A stretch of DNA of 64,000 nt from Mariniphaga sp964398855 (GCA_964398855.1 CAYNOQ010000002.1:1-64000); one strand, 5' to 3'; counted from the first letter of the stretch, positions 1 through 10,017 are shown. Made by a program: numbers and translations. The notes: generated by a model from the letters alone, not told the origin.

Positions 1-56
1 TAATTATGAACAGACTTCGGGTTTTGCTTTGCTAAAATGAATCCGCCAAATGAAAA

Positions 57-1385
57 TCACTCCTTTTTCATTTGGCGACTCAAAAGAAAATAGCCCAGAA
101 GTCCGCCGACAATTGAAGCGGCAAAAATTCCGATTTTCGCCTGAGTGATATAGATTTCATTGTTGAAAGCAAGCGTGGTGATAAACACGGACATGGTGAA
201 TCCGATGGAAGCCAGCAGTCCTAATCCCAGCAGGTTTTTTGTGTTCATTCCTTTGGGGAAAGGTGCAACTTTCAGTTTTACCATTAACAGCGTACTTCCA
301 ACCACACCAATCACTTTTCCGGCTAAAAGTCCGAAGAAAACGCCGAAAGCAATATTTGTGCTGAACAGTTGTTCAGGATCGACGTTGACTGAAACCCCTG
401 CATTTGCCAGAGCAAAAATCGGCAGCACAACAAAAGTTACAAAAGGGTGCATTGCATATTCGAGGCGCTGCAATGGCGGAATTATCTTATTGGTATCCTT
501 TTTCACATATTCCAGAATATGTAGTTGCTCGTTGGTGAGTGTCGGGAACTTGTCGTTGGGATCAATGGCTATGAATTTCTTGAGATAATTTTTGATTTTT
601 GTTGTGTAAATATTTTCATTGATTTCCATGTCGGCAGGAATGGTGAATGCAGCCAGCACCGAAGCAATGGTGGCATGAACACCGGAGAGCAGGAAAGCCG
701 TCCACACTCCGCCGATTCCAAGAATTGCAAAAAACAGAATGTTTCTTACCCCGACTTTATTGGCAATGTACATCACCAGTACAAACCCTAATCCGATGAG
801 AAGGCTGTAAACCGAAATATCCGAAGTATAGAAAAATGCAATTACAATAACAGCACCCAGGTCATCTACGATTGCCAAAGCTGCCAAAAAAACTTTCAGC
901 GATGCAGGAACCCTTTCTCCCAACAGGTATAAAACACCCAAAGCAAAAGCGATGTCGGTTGCCATCGGAATTCCCCAGCCGCTGTGGGGTGCACCGGTCG
1001 GATTGAAAATAAGGTATATTGTTGCAGGAACTGCCATCCCGCCGATGGCGGCAACAATAGGCAGCATTGCTTTTCGCGGACTGGAAAGCTCGCCGGCAAC
1101 AAATTCTCTCTTTAGCTCAAGACCAATCACAAAAAAGAAAATAGCCATCAAGCCATCATTTATCCATTGTAAAATACTGTGTTCCAGATAGCCTTTCCCG
1201 TCAAACTGAAAACCAAGCTTGTGTTCAAGAAAGTGATTGTAGTATTGCGACAAGGGTGAATTTGCCAGAATCAACGCAAAAATTACGCTCACGCCAAGAA
1301 CTATTCCGCCCGATTTTTCCAGCTGAATAAATTTCCTGAAAGGTTGTGTGAATTTGTCAATGGTATAATTTTTTTGCTCTTTCAT
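57..1385 (-). CDS. nhaA: Na+/H+ antiporter NhaA
   Basis: Inner-membrane antiporter of the NhaA family, which exports Na+ (or Li+) in exchange for protons for pH and sodium homeostasis. The 442-aa product is hydrophobic with about 12 membrane segments. The adjacent aspartates at residues 174-175 (in AIVDDLGAV) match the cation-binding Asp pair of the family, and MATDIAFALG (Asp144) matches the conserved segment before it. It is longer than E. coli NhaA (388 aa) because of a hydrophilic stretch around residues 255-310. The ATG at 1385 directly precedes MKEQKNYTID. It is transcribed away from tamB, with a strong terminator hairpin and a small palindrome in the gap upstream. Family assignment is firm. 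Confidence 0.96.
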   Translation of the reverse strand: MKEQKNYTIDKFTQPFRKFIQLEKSGGIVLGVSVIFALILANSPLSQYYNHFLEHKLGFQFDGKGYLEHSILQWINDGLMAIFFFVIGLELKREFVAGELSSPRKAMLPIVAAIGGMAVPATIYLIFNPTGAPHSGWGIPMATDIAFALGVLYLLGERVPASLKVFLAALAIVDDLGAVIVIAFFYTSDISVYSLLIGLGFVLVMYIANKVGVRNILFFAILGIGGVWTAFLLSGVHATIASVLAAFTIPADMEINENIYTTKIKNYLKKFIAIDPNDKFPTLTNEQLHILEYVKKDTNKIIPPLQRLEYAMHPFVTFVVLPIFALANAGVSVNVDPEQLFSTNIAFGVFFGLLAGKVIGVVGSTLLMVKLKVAPFPKGMNTKNLLGLGLLASIGFTMSVFITTLAFNNEIYITQAKIGIFAASIVGGLLGYFLLSRQMKKE

Positions 1386-1472
1386 ATTTCTGTTTTTTGT
1401 TTTGAAAATGCAATAATAATCTTTTTTTAATAGAATTTACTTAACCCAGCCTATAAGCAAGCATGAATGTGA

Positions 1473-1489
1473 ACTCTGATTAACAGAGT
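1473..1489. promoter_or_regulatory. short palindrome upstream of nhaA
   Basis: ACTCTG-ATTAA-CAGAGT, two perfect 6-bp arms around a 5-nt centre, lies about 90 bp upstream of the nhaA ATG. It has the size of a protein-binding operator. No regulator is encoded nearby, so the assignment is tentative. Confidence 0.25.
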
Positions 1490-1519
1490 CTTCGTATTGC
1501 TCAAACTTGTCATTAGCAT

Positions 1520-1561
1520 AAAAAGCAGGGCAGAAACAGCCTTTGGCTGTTTCTGCCCTGC
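1520..1561 (-). terminator. 17-bp perfect hairpin terminator after tamB
   Basis: Perfect inverted repeat with arms at 1525-1541 and 1545-1561 and a 3-nt loop. On the minus strand it is followed by five T (complement of 1520-1524). It lies about 165 nt past the tamB stop and is oriented to end tamB transcription before nhaA. The stem is unusually long and GC-rich for this AT-rich region. Confidence 0.75.
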
Positions 1562-1726
1562 ACTCTTTCAAATGCTATTTTTATTCTGCCTTTTGTTAAT
1601 TGTTTTCTAAAATTGCACCAATGGCAATTGTGCCAAAATGGGAGTGCCAAGTTAATTATTCTGATATTCTGGAATAGAGTTTATTGAGTATATGTTCGTC
1701 TGATTTTGATGAGAACTCCACTTTTG

Positions 1727-4700
1727 TCAATCTTCTCTTCGGCTGAAAATTGCTTTAATTTTATCAAACAGGTCGTCAATGGTATTGTACTCTTCGGTAA
1801 ACGAAAAACCGACTCCCTGAGTGTATGGCGAAGTTTCATAAATCAGATTATTGTTGGAGCGGTTGTAAGCTTTCAGGCGAAGTTTTCCGTTGGGTGTGAG
1901 TTTAACATTGATGTCAAAGTCACCCACCAGCTGGCTGTTGTTGTTGGAGTTGGGATTGTTGTTGTTCCCGATGTTTCCGTTGATGGTAACCCGGTCGTTG
2001 AACATTTGCGTGCTCAGCGCCAATTCAATTTCATTGTTTGTAATCTGGCTACCCGGGCGGTAGTTCAGTCCGATATCCAGATTGCTGTTAATTTGTGAAA
2101 GCCAGTTGCTGAGCTGGTTGGAGAGCAGCTCACTGGCAGTTGTCCCGATAAGATTGGGGTTTTGTGCCTCATAAGTTCCCCGCAAATATTCCGGCGTATA
2201 AAATTTCCCTAAGACCACGAGCGACAAAATTTGCTTGTTCATCTCTTCTGGCGTGTTAAAAAACTGTTTCACTTCTTCCACTAACCGGTCTTCTACCGAA
2301 GGAAAATCAATGGCAAAATTGATGCTTGGATTGGAAAGCTCTTCGGTTAAAATAATTTTACACTCAACCGGAATCCGCTGATGCTGATACACATTTTCAT
2401 AGGTATTCACTAACAAATCGTAGAGCGAAGCTTTTAGTTTGTAAACCGCCTTAATGTTGATGTCGGCATTATACGGATTTTCCGACCAGGTGATAGTTCC
2501 GCCCTGTTCAATTGTAAAGCGTTTATTGATAACATTTTGTAGGGTGAACAGGTAGTCGCCTTTTTCTACGGAATAAGTTCCGGAAAGCGTAATATCGCCG
2601 TCGTTGTTTATGCCAAATCTTAAAATTCCCTCTCCCTGCGCACGAATGACATCGCCGATATAGGAGTTGTAAATCAGCTGCACTTTTGCTTCGGGAGTGG
2701 CAGTGATGGTCAGGTCCATCGTGAAAGCGCCATCATCACGGCGCGGAAACAGAAACTGCTGACGCACCGTGTCTTCGGTGGAAACAAACTGAATAAAATC
2801 GTACCGCTCCAGTTCGCTTTCATCTTCAAGTGAGATGTTGACATTTGTTCCGGCAAGCGTGGTTCCCGAACCGGAAAGCCTCACACGGTTGCCCGATCCG
2901 GTAATATTTATTCTGCCATTGGTGATAACCTGTCCGTAAAACTGCGGATTATCGCGTGGCGTTGTGTTTATGGCTACAATTCGCGGCGTTGTAACCGAAA
3001 GGTTATACCTCATTTGTGAAAAGTTCTTGTGCACGATGGCGCCGCCAAATGTTCCCTTGTTTCCTGCAAAGTCGGTAATGGAAATATTTTTGAACAGAAT
3101 GCTGTCGCCACGGAAGTATATCGAATCGCTGAAATTGTAACTCACCTGCGTAAAATCAATGGTTAGCCCGGCATTTAGCGCTTCAACTGCACCGGTAATC
3201 TGAATATTATCGGGTGTACCGTGAATTTTCACCCTGCCTGTTCCATCACCGTGAAAGTTGGAAAAAGTGTTGCGGATAACTGTCTCCAAAACCACTAATG
3301 AAAGATGGTCGGCATTGACATCGTATGAAATTTCGCGGGTTTCAGGATTGTAGCTGCCGCTTGCACGAAGGCTCTGCCTTTCGTTTTTTTCGATTTTCAA
3401 ATCTGAATTCAGCAGCCGTTTTTCGGGCTCCCAAATGTTAAAAACAGACATGTTTCCAATTTCATGCTCCCTGAAAACGAGGTCATCAACTTTTAGATTG
3501 GAGAGAAGCAGCCGCTGACCATAATAATCATTCAGCTGAACCAAACCGTTGAGCGTTCCCGTGAGCGGCAGATCCGTTTCAAGAAAAGCTTCAATATTGC
3601 TCAGTTTAATATTGTCAAAAAGAGCTAAAATCGTACTTGAATCGTTTTCTGCAATCATTCCGTCCAAAATAATCTGCTGATTGCTGCTGTGAATTTTCAG
3701 GTTGCTCACCTTCACGCATGAGCTGTCAATCCCGGCGGTAAACGGGTTGATTCTCCAGGTGGAATCCCCAATGGAAATATGCGAATCCGCCCCTTCAATA
3801 TCAAAATGAAGATGTGGGGAATTCCTTGTTTGACTGAGAGTTGCCCTGCCTAAAATTTCACCGCTGTATTTGTCTTTCTCATCTTTTCCCCACACAATCT
3901 GATTGGAAATGGTGTTGTTGGCAATTTTGGAGTCGATGGTCAGGTTATTCAGCGCAATGCCGTTTTTTAGCAGAATTTCGCCAAACATGAAGCGGGAAAC
4001 ATAGATGTTTTCATGGGGATTGTTCCCGATGAAAATATTCCGTATCATCATTTTTTCTGAACGGATTGCCGGAATACTGCCTTTCAGTTCAAACACGGAA
4101 TTGTCTGAATCCATCTGCCCGTATAGTAAAAAAGGAGTCTCAATCTTAATTTCGGGAATGAAGGCAGCGGTAACGCTGTCTAAGTTTTTCACATTTATCT
4201 GATAGCCAAACTTGTTGTCCATCGCTTGTTTGGAAGCTTTGAATCCGATTGCCGGAAGGTAATGCTGCATACTTTTTCCCAAAGCATCCATGATGTTCTG
4301 AACATGAAAATGTCCGTTAATTTCCACATCCACCATGGGAGAGCTGAATGTGAGATAATCGTTCAGCCCGCTGGAAATGGATTTCAGCTGTATTCCCGAC
4401 AGGTCAATTTCGCCGTTTTGGTTTTTGTAAGCACCACTTTGCACAATAATGGAACCAATGAGATTGTCAATGCGATTCCCCGAAAAATTTGCATCCATCA
4501 GAAACGAGAGCTGTGCATCGGGATATTTATTGCTGAAATTCAGGCTGTCAAGCTGTGCTTTTTGCAGATCGAGCCGGAAATCAAAAACGGGCAGTTCGGG
4601 ATTGAAATTCACTTTTCCCAAAAAGTCGAACTGCAGATTGGAATCGTTCATAACAGCCATTCCGTCAAACATTTTGTTGTCGAGAATTCCGTCGAGCCTG

Positions 4701-6085
4701 ATATTTTTGTAGAGATAGTTATTTATCTCAACATGGGAAATGTCTCCGGTAAATTTTCCGGTGGCTGCGTGGGTTGCCAGCGTGTATCTTCCATCCACAC
4801 TGCCATTGAAGGTGATGTCGCCGATGCTGTTGCTTTTAATCAGCTCTCCAAGTTTGAAATTTTCGGTGGCAATTTTTCCCCGGTAGGTGATTCGCTTTCT
4901 GTTGCCTGGCAGCACCGACAGGTCGGTGGTGATTCTTCCCATTTCGCTGGAAAGTGTGCCGTAGGTTACAAAGTCGGTCAAAAATCCGGTGAAATTTCCG
5001 CGATAGGAGACCAGTCCCGCCTGATAAAGCTCATCAGGAAATTTAAGATACCTGTTTTTTCCGCCTTCCGGAAGTTTTATCCGGCTCAGCTCATTAAAAG
5101 AAGCCTGCGCTTTTTTCAAATCGAAGAAAAGATACATGGTTTCCGTGTTGGAAATATCGTTTGCCGAAAAATCGAGCGAAGCAAAAGTATTCCTACCAAT
5201 TAAAAGTTCAATATCTTTTCCTCTCACATTGCCGGAGTTGCCGCTTATCCGCCCCGAGCAGTCGATGGTGTGATCCATTCCTTTGAGCGATGGAACAAAC
5301 AGGGCGATGTCGGAAAAGCTGATTTGGGAGTGCAAAAACTCAAGATCAAACTGAACCGATTCGATAAAGTCTTCTCCGGCAGCAGGCAATTCAATGCTGA
5401 AGTTGCTTTCGGTTATCTGGGAAAAACCGGTGGTCAGGTTGAAATTATCCAATGTGATTTTATTGCCCGACATGGCTGCCAGCACATTAAATTCCTGAAT
5501 AATAAACTGTTTGCCGTCATTCAGCGTCAGTTGGTCAATCTGCAAAGTTGCCGAATCGTTTTTCAGGTAAAAACCGGACGATTGAAGCTGAATGTCAGCT
5601 ATGTTGAAAATAAACGGCTCAGTTTCAGTAAAATCGGCAAAAGAAAAGCCGGCATCGGTGAATACAAAATTGCGGCAGCTGTAGCTCCAGTCGCCCGGCT
5701 CTTTCTCCTCTTTTTTCAGCGCATTGAAAATGAAATCGAAATTATATACATTGGAAGAATCGCGGCAGGCATTGAGTTTTGTATTTTTAAATTCCAGTTT
5801 GCCCAGAGAAATCCGGTGTTTTTTGAATTTCAGTGAATCAATGGTCGCGGAGATTGATTTTGCAAAAATCAGGGTGTCAGCCTGTTGGTCTTCCACAAGA
5901 ACATCTTTCAGTATGACTTTTTTGAAAAAGGCGACATCAATCTTGCCAATGGAAATCTGAGCACCAATTTTTTCAGAGAGATATTTTGCTGCAATCTGCG
6001 TCAGATAGGTCTGAACTTTGCTGCTTTGCAGCGCAAAATAGGAGCCTCCTGTCAGACAAATAATGACAGCTGCAACAATGAGCAA
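1727..6085 (-). CDS. tamB: TamB-like translocation/assembly module protein (DUF490)
   Basis: Very large (about 1452 aa) envelope protein of the TamB/DUF490 (AsmA-like) family. These proteins are anchored in the inner membrane by one N-terminal helix and span the periplasm as a long beta-structured groove, linked to outer-membrane protein assembly or phospholipid transport. Seen here: a hydrophobic N-terminus (LIVAAVIICL), then over 1300 residues of beta-rich repeats without further membrane segments, and a conserved C-terminal TamB domain from roughly residue 1000 ending near KIKAIFSRRED. The first in-frame start-type codon is TTG at 6085. The frame stays open 14 codons upstream (reading ...KNSWKI before it) with no ATG or GTG, so the true start is uncertain. 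It diverges from tsaD. Confidence 0.88.
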   Translation of the reverse strand: MLIVAAVIICLTGGSYFALQSSKVQTYLTQIAAKYLSEKIGAQISIGKIDVAFFKKVILKDVLVEDQQADTLIFAKSISATIDSLKFKKHRISLGKLEFKNTKLNACRDSSNVYNFDFIFNALKKEEKEPGDWSYSCRNFVFTDAGFSFADFTETEPFIFNIADIQLQSSGFYLKNDSATLQIDQLTLNDGKQFIIQEFNVLAAMSGNKITLDNFNLTTGFSQITESNFSIELPAAGEDFIESVQFDLEFLHSQISFSDIALFVPSLKGMDHTIDCSGRISGNSGNVRGKDIELLIGRNTFASLDFSANDISNTETMYLFFDLKKAQASFNELSRIKLPEGGKNRYLKFPDELYQAGLVSYRGNFTGFLTDFVTYGTLSSEMGRITTDLSVLPGNRKRITYRGKIATENFKLGELIKSNSIGDITFNGSVDGRYTLATHAATGKFTGDISHVEINNYLYKNIRLDGILDNKMFDGMAVMNDSNLQFDFLGKVNFNPELPVFDFRLDLQKAQLDSLNFSNKYPDAQLSFLMDANFSGNRIDNLIGSIIVQSGAYKNQNGEIDLSGIQLKSISSGLNDYLTFSSPMVDVEINGHFHVQNIMDALGKSMQHYLPAIGFKASKQAMDNKFGYQINVKNLDSVTAAFIPEIKIETPFLLYGQMDSDNSVFELKGSIPAIRSEKMMIRNIFIGNNPHENIYVSRFMFGEILLKNGIALNNLTIDSKIANNTISNQIVWGKDEKDKYSGEILGRATLSQTRNSPHLHFDIEGADSHISIGDSTWRINPFTAGIDSSCVKVSNLKIHSSNQQIILDGMIAENDSSTILALFDNIKLSNIEAFLETDLPLTGTLNGLVQLNDYYGQRLLLSNLKVDDLVFREHEIGNMSVFNIWEPEKRLLNSDLKIEKNERQSLRASGSYNPETREISYDVNADHLSLVVLETVIRNTFSNFHGDGTGRVKIHGTPDNIQITGAVEALNAGLTIDFTQVSYNFSDSIYFRGDSILFKNISITDFAGNKGTFGGAIVHKNFSQMRYNLSVTTPRIVAINTTPRDNPQFYGQVITNGRINITGSGNRVRLSGSGTTLAGTNVNISLEDESELERYDFIQFVSTEDTVRQQFLFPRRDDGAFTMDLTITATPEAKVQLIYNSYIGDVIRAQGEGILRFGINNDGDITLSGTYSVEKGDYLFTLQNVINKRFTIEQGGTITWSENPYNADINIKAVYKLKASLYDLLVNTYENVYQHQRIPVECKIILTEELSNPSINFAIDFPSVEDRLVEEVKQFFNTPEEMNKQILSLVVLGKFYTPEYLRGTYEAQNPNLIGTTASELLSNQLSNWLSQINSNLDIGLNYRPGSQITNNEIELALSTQMFNDRVTINGNIGNNNNPNSNNNSQLVGDFDINVKLTPNGKLRLKAYNRSNNNLIYETSPYTQGVGFSFTEEYNTIDDLFDKIKAIFSRRED

Positions 6086-6223
6086 TATTTTCCAGCTATT
6101 TTTAATAATTTTGCTTTTTATAATTTATGCGCTACAAAACTTTTCCCGACATCAAATCTGCCGGCTTCTGAGCGGACAACATTTAAAACTTCTGCAAGGA
6201 TAAACATAAAATCAGGTAAAAAA

Positions 6224-7291
6224 ATGTACAGAACAAAAATAGGTGAAGTTGACTTAACTGACAAAAAAAATGCCACGGTTACTGTTTTGGGAATAGAATC
6301 TTCCTGCGACGACACTTCTGCGGCAGTGATTCGCGATGGAGTGATTTTGTCCAATGTGATTGCCGGACAAAAAGTGCATGAAGAGTACGGCGGAGTTGTG
6401 CCGGAATTGGCTTCGCGCGCGCATCAGCAAAATATTGTGCCGGTTGTTGACCGTGCCATTGTACGCGCCGGAATTTCCAAAGATGAAATTTCTGCGGTGG
6501 CATTTACCCGCGGACCGGGATTATTGGGCTCCCTTCTGGTGGGAACTTCCTTTGCCAAAGGCTTTTCATTGGCTGCCGGCATTCCGCTCATTGATGTAAA
6601 TCACCTTCAGGGACACGTGCTGGCACTTTTTATCCGTGAGCGGGAAGGCGCACATAATCCGCCAAGTTTTCCGTTTTTATGCCTCCTTGTTTCCGGCGGA
6701 AACTCACAAATTATTTTGGTGCGTGACTATTTGGATATGGAAGTGATCGGGCAGACTATTGATGATGCCGCCGGCGAAGCATTCGATAAATGTGCAAAAG
6801 TGATGGGGTTGCCCTATCCGGGCGGTCCTCACATTGACCGGCTGGCACAAAGCGGAAATCCGGAGCGGTTCACATTCTCCAAGCCTAAAGTTGAAGGACT
6901 TGATTACAGCTTCAGCGGACTGAAAACCAGCTTTCTCTACTTCTTGCGTGACAATCTGAAAGAGAACGAAAATTTTATCCGGGAAAACCTAAACGACCTG
7001 TCCGCTTCGTTGCAATATACCATTATTGAAATTTTGCTGAACAAATTAAAGAAAGCAGCCAAACAGACCGGAATCAGAGAAATTGCGCTTGCCGGCGGTG
7101 TTTCCGCCAATTCCGGGTTGCAGAATACTTTGAGAGAACATGCCCGAAAACAGAAATGGAAACTGTACATTCCGAAATTCGAATACACGATGGATAACGC
7201 TGCAATGATTGCAATTACCGGCTATTATAAATTCCTGAAAAATGAGTTTGCCGAACAGGAGGTAGTGCCTTTTGCACGGACAGAACTTTGA
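6224..7291 (+). CDS. tsaD: tRNA N6-adenosine threonylcarbamoyltransferase TsaD
   Basis: Cytoplasmic ASKHA-fold enzyme that transfers the threonylcarbamoyl group to A37 of ANN-decoding tRNAs, working with TsaB/TsaE. The 355-aa product has the N-terminal signature GIESSCDDTSAAV (from residue 23), the metal-binding pair His127/His131 in NHLQGH, and later ASKHA motifs (PYPGGP, LAGGVSANSGL, and DNAAMIA near the C-terminus). The open frame runs further upstream. I chose the ATG at 6224 because it lies outside tamB and leaves a short leader before the usual N-terminus; this leader (about 20 aa) is longer than in most TsaD. Essential housekeeping gene, function firm. Confidence 0.96.
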   Translation: MYRTKIGEVDLTDKKNATVTVLGIESSCDDTSAAVIRDGVILSNVIAGQKVHEEYGGVVPELASRAHQQNIVPVVDRAIVRAGISKDEISAVAFTRGPGLLGSLLVGTSFAKGFSLAAGIPLIDVNHLQGHVLALFIREREGAHNPPSFPFLCLLVSGGNSQIILVRDYLDMEVIGQTIDDAAGEAFDKCAKVMGLPYPGGPHIDRLAQSGNPERFTFSKPKVEGLDYSFSGLKTSFLYFLRDNLKENENFIRENLNDLSASLQYTIIEILLNKLKKAAKQTGIREIALAGGVSANSGLQNTLREHARKQKWKLYIPKFEYTMDNAAMIAITGYYKFLKNEFAEQEVVPFARTEL

Positions 7292-7347
7292 GTGTCTTAT
7301 TCAAAAACGTGTAGAATATTATGCTAAAACAGGTTTGTTTTTTTAGC

Positions 7348-7356
7348 TATATTTGC
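7348..7356 (+). promoter_or_regulatory. -7 element (TATATTTGC) upstream of the beta-helix gene
   Basis: TATATTTGC matches the Bacteroidota -7 consensus TAnnTTTG and lies about 78 bp before the ATG at 7434, just after tsaD. A TTTG at 7334 is too close for a standard -33 box, so only the -7 half is supported. Confidence 0.4.
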
Positions 7357-7433
7357 AATGTTAGTAAAAGCAGCTCCCAAAAAAAAATGAATTGACCGGA
7401 TTTCAGTAACTGGAAATTTTTAAAAACTATATA

Positions 7434-9272
7434 ATGAAAACCAATCTGTTAACACTCCTTGCTTATGTACTGCTGTGGCTCTTTGCTGGGTGTAATACCA
7501 GTATTTATGTATCGCCTGAAGGGAGCGATTCCAATTTTGGATCGCGCCGAAAACCGTTAGCCACGATTCAAAAAGCAATTGAAGCAGCAGAAACTTCATT
7601 CGGGAAAAAATCTCAAAAAGATTGTCATATCTGGCTTGCCGGCGGAACCTATTTTATTGACAAACCAATTGAAATAAATTCTGAAAATCTAACAAATTCA
7701 ACCGGAAAATTAATTTTCAAAGCAATGCCGGGAGCAGAACCTGAAATTTCCGGCGGTGTGAAAATTGAAAATTGGCAAAGTTATGAAGATGGTTTGTGGA
7801 CTGCAGAACTACCCAAGCTTTTTGATAAAGAACATCCTTCCCGTGAGTTGTTTACAGGAACCCGGCGGGCGGTGAGGGCAAGATTCCCGAACGACGGCTT
7901 TCTGCGTATTAAAAAGAGTGGTGAAGACCGCCGAACCAATTTTTATTTTGAAACCGATGATTTTCCGAAAATGGAGAATACAGAAAACATAGAATTGGTT
8001 TTTCTGCACGACTGGTCAATTTCAAGAATTGGAATAAAAGATATTGATTACGAGCAAAACAGACTCACGGCGATAGATACTATCGGCACCAAAGGACTTG
8101 CTTTTTTTAATATTGACGGATGGGAACCCAATCCGCGCTATTTTCTGGAAAACGTAATGGAGTTTTTAGATGCAGATTATGAATGGTTCATCAACCCGGA
8201 GCAAAGAACTGTTTTTTTGAAACTGCCTGCACAGCTTAATCCTGAAAATTTGGAAATCATCATTCCATTATCAAATGGATTGATGCAACTATCCGGTTCA
8301 GAAGAAAAACCGTTGAAAAACATTCATTTTGAAGGTATTGCCTTCAGACATTCAGCCTGGGATATTCCGCAAAAAGGTTATTGTGGCATACAAGCCAGTC
8401 ATTTTGATCCGCGCCCGGAGTATGGCGAATGGAACGTGGTGCCGCCGGCTGTTATGGGAAAATGGCTGAAAGATTGCACATTTAGAAATTGTGTTTTTGA
8501 AAATCTTGGCGGAAGTGGTCTCTGGTTAGCTGACGGTTGCCGAAATTGCATTGTTTCCGGCTCCCGCTTTGAAGACATTTCCGGAAACGGCATAATGATT
8601 GGCGAAGGGAGAGACCGGTTGGTGAATGGTGAAGAGTGGTGGAAATCGGCACCAGGGCAGGTTGCTTCGGAAAATGTTATTGAGCATTGCACAATAACGG
8701 CATGTGGAAAACAGTTTTATGGCGCTGTTGGTGTTTGGTGCGGGTTCACAGCCGGGACCAAAATCAGGGAAAATGAGATTTTTAATCTGCCCTATACTGG
8801 AATTTCCATTGGTTGGATGTGGAATCCAACCTCGACGCCATGTCGTGAAAATACAATTGACGGTAATCACATTCATCACATTATGCAGAAGCTCAGCGAT
8901 GGCGGCGGAGTGTATATGCTTGGACTACAGCCCGGAAGTGAAATTGTCAATAATCTGATTCACGATGTCAGCCTGAATGCGGGCAGGGCGGAAAGTAACG
9001 GAATGTTTCTCGATGAAGGAACAACCGATGTGGTTGTGGCTAACAATATCATCTATAATATTGCCAAATCACCGCTCCGTTTTCATCAGGCAACGACCAA
9101 TCTGGTGAAAGAAAACTACCTTTTTTGTAAGGAAAATACACTTCCCATCCAGTACAATGCCACTAAGGCAGAAGATATTCAAAAAGTTGACAATCACATT
9201 TTTTATGATTCACAACCGGAATTTAAAGAGAAACTAGAAAAGGTTGTTTCCGACTGGAAATCAATCCACTGA
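7434..9272 (+). CDS. right-handed beta-helix lipoprotein, GH141-like
   Basis: Predicted surface or periplasmic lipoprotein of 612 aa. The signal peptide ends in the lipobox LFAGC (Cys20). Then comes a DUF1565-like entry (YVSPEGSDSN, followed by KPLATIQKAIEAA), the strand motif GGTYFIDKPI, and a long parallel beta-helix rich in short N/G/C turns (FRNCVFEN, GNGIMIGEG, NNIIYNIA). This architecture occurs in GH141-type and related glycan-active enzymes, and also in polysaccharide lyases, so the catalytic activity cannot be fixed. It shares motifs in the same order with the larger protein at 16228-19200 (FPNDGFLRI/MPNEGYFVP and FLDADYEWF/FLDAQGEWF). First gene of the accessory glycan region. Confidence 0.75.
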   Translation: MKTNLLTLLAYVLLWLFAGCNTSIYVSPEGSDSNFGSRRKPLATIQKAIEAAETSFGKKSQKDCHIWLAGGTYFIDKPIEINSENLTNSTGKLIFKAMPGAEPEISGGVKIENWQSYEDGLWTAELPKLFDKEHPSRELFTGTRRAVRARFPNDGFLRIKKSGEDRRTNFYFETDDFPKMENTENIELVFLHDWSISRIGIKDIDYEQNRLTAIDTIGTKGLAFFNIDGWEPNPRYFLENVMEFLDADYEWFINPEQRTVFLKLPAQLNPENLEIIIPLSNGLMQLSGSEEKPLKNIHFEGIAFRHSAWDIPQKGYCGIQASHFDPRPEYGEWNVVPPAVMGKWLKDCTFRNCVFENLGGSGLWLADGCRNCIVSGSRFEDISGNGIMIGEGRDRLVNGEEWWKSAPGQVASENVIEHCTITACGKQFYGAVGVWCGFTAGTKIRENEIFNLPYTGISIGWMWNPTSTPCRENTIDGNHIHHIMQKLSDGGGVYMLGLQPGSEIVNNLIHDVSLNAGRAESNGMFLDEGTTDVVVANNIIYNIAKSPLRFHQATTNLVKENYLFCKENTLPIQYNATKAEDIQKVDNHIFYDSQPEFKEKLEKVVSDWKSIH

Positions 9273-9343
9273 AATTGGCAAATTTTTTTTAAGAAACTTT
9301 ATTTCACTCGATTTGTTTTTTTGATTGAGAAAAACATTCAGCG

Positions 9344-9880
9344 ATGAAAAAGATGATTTTGGTTTTGAGTATGATAACTGTTTCCGGCGGGCTTTCTGCC
9401 CAGAAGTCATTTTACGATTTTGTGGTGAAGGACATCGAAGGGAAGAGCTTCGACTTTTCAACCCTCAAAGGGAAGAAAGTGTTGATTGTCAACACAGCTT
9501 CAAAATGCGGATTTACTCCGCAATACGAGCAGTTGGAGCAGTTGTATGAAAAATATGGTGCAGATAAGTTTGTGATAATCGGTTTTCCTGCTAATAATTT
9601 CAAAAGTCAGGAACCCGGCACAAACGAAGAAATAGCACAGTTTTGTCAGATGAATTATGGCGTTTCGTTTCCCATGATGTCAAAAATTTCGGTGAAGGGC
9701 GATGATATGCATCCGCTGTATAAGTGGCTGACTTCTAAAGATGAAAATGGTATTTTGGATTCCGAAGTAGAGTGGAATTTTCAAAAATATCTTATTGATG
9801 CGAACGGAAAGCTTGTGGATATGGTGGAACCCAGGGTGAAACCGGATGATAAACGAATTGTGGACTGGGTAAAAGAGTAG
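9344..9880 (+). CDS. glutathione peroxidase family protein, secreted
   Basis: Thiol peroxidase of the GPx family that reduces hydroperoxides, in bacteria usually with thioredoxin-like donors. The 178-aa product starts with a signal peptide (MKKMILVLSM...GLSAQ), suggesting periplasmic location. The peroxidatic cysteine is Cys55 in NTASKCGFT (cysteine, not selenocysteine). The catalytic Gln (in FKSQEPG) and Trp (in VEWNFQKYL) are present, as is the typical FPANNF motif. The start is the ATG at 9344. It sits alone between the beta-helix gene and a DUF3276 gene, and need not belong to the glycan pathway. Confidence 0.92.
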   Translation: MKKMILVLSMITVSGGLSAQKSFYDFVVKDIEGKSFDFSTLKGKKVLIVNTASKCGFTPQYEQLEQLYEKYGADKFVIIGFPANNFKSQEPGTNEEIAQFCQMNYGVSFPMMSKISVKGDDMHPLYKWLTSKDENGILDSEVEWNFQKYLIDANGKLVDMVEPRVKPDDKRIVDWVKE

Positions 9881-10017
9881 TTTTTATCTGTTTATTCAAA
9901 ATTTCGGCAAGTAAATAGGCGTCTGATTAATATCCTGATTTATAGTATTTTTCTTCTTCCAGAAAAACAATATCCGTGATTTGTCCGGTTGAATTTATTT
10001 TTCCATGAAAATTTTTC

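Larger units (their letters stand above)
1386..1726. other. intergenic region between tamB and nhaA
   Basis: 341 bases without a convincing gene. It holds a 17-bp perfect hairpin (1525-1561), a short palindrome (1473-1489) and AT-rich sequence next to the nhaA start. It should contain the tamB transcript end and the nhaA promoter; no clear -33/-7 pair was found. Confidence 0.6.

Noticed and set aside
9344..9880. selenocysteine in the glutathione peroxidase
   Set aside because: The peroxidatic residue is encoded by TGC, an ordinary cysteine, and no in-frame TGA occurs.
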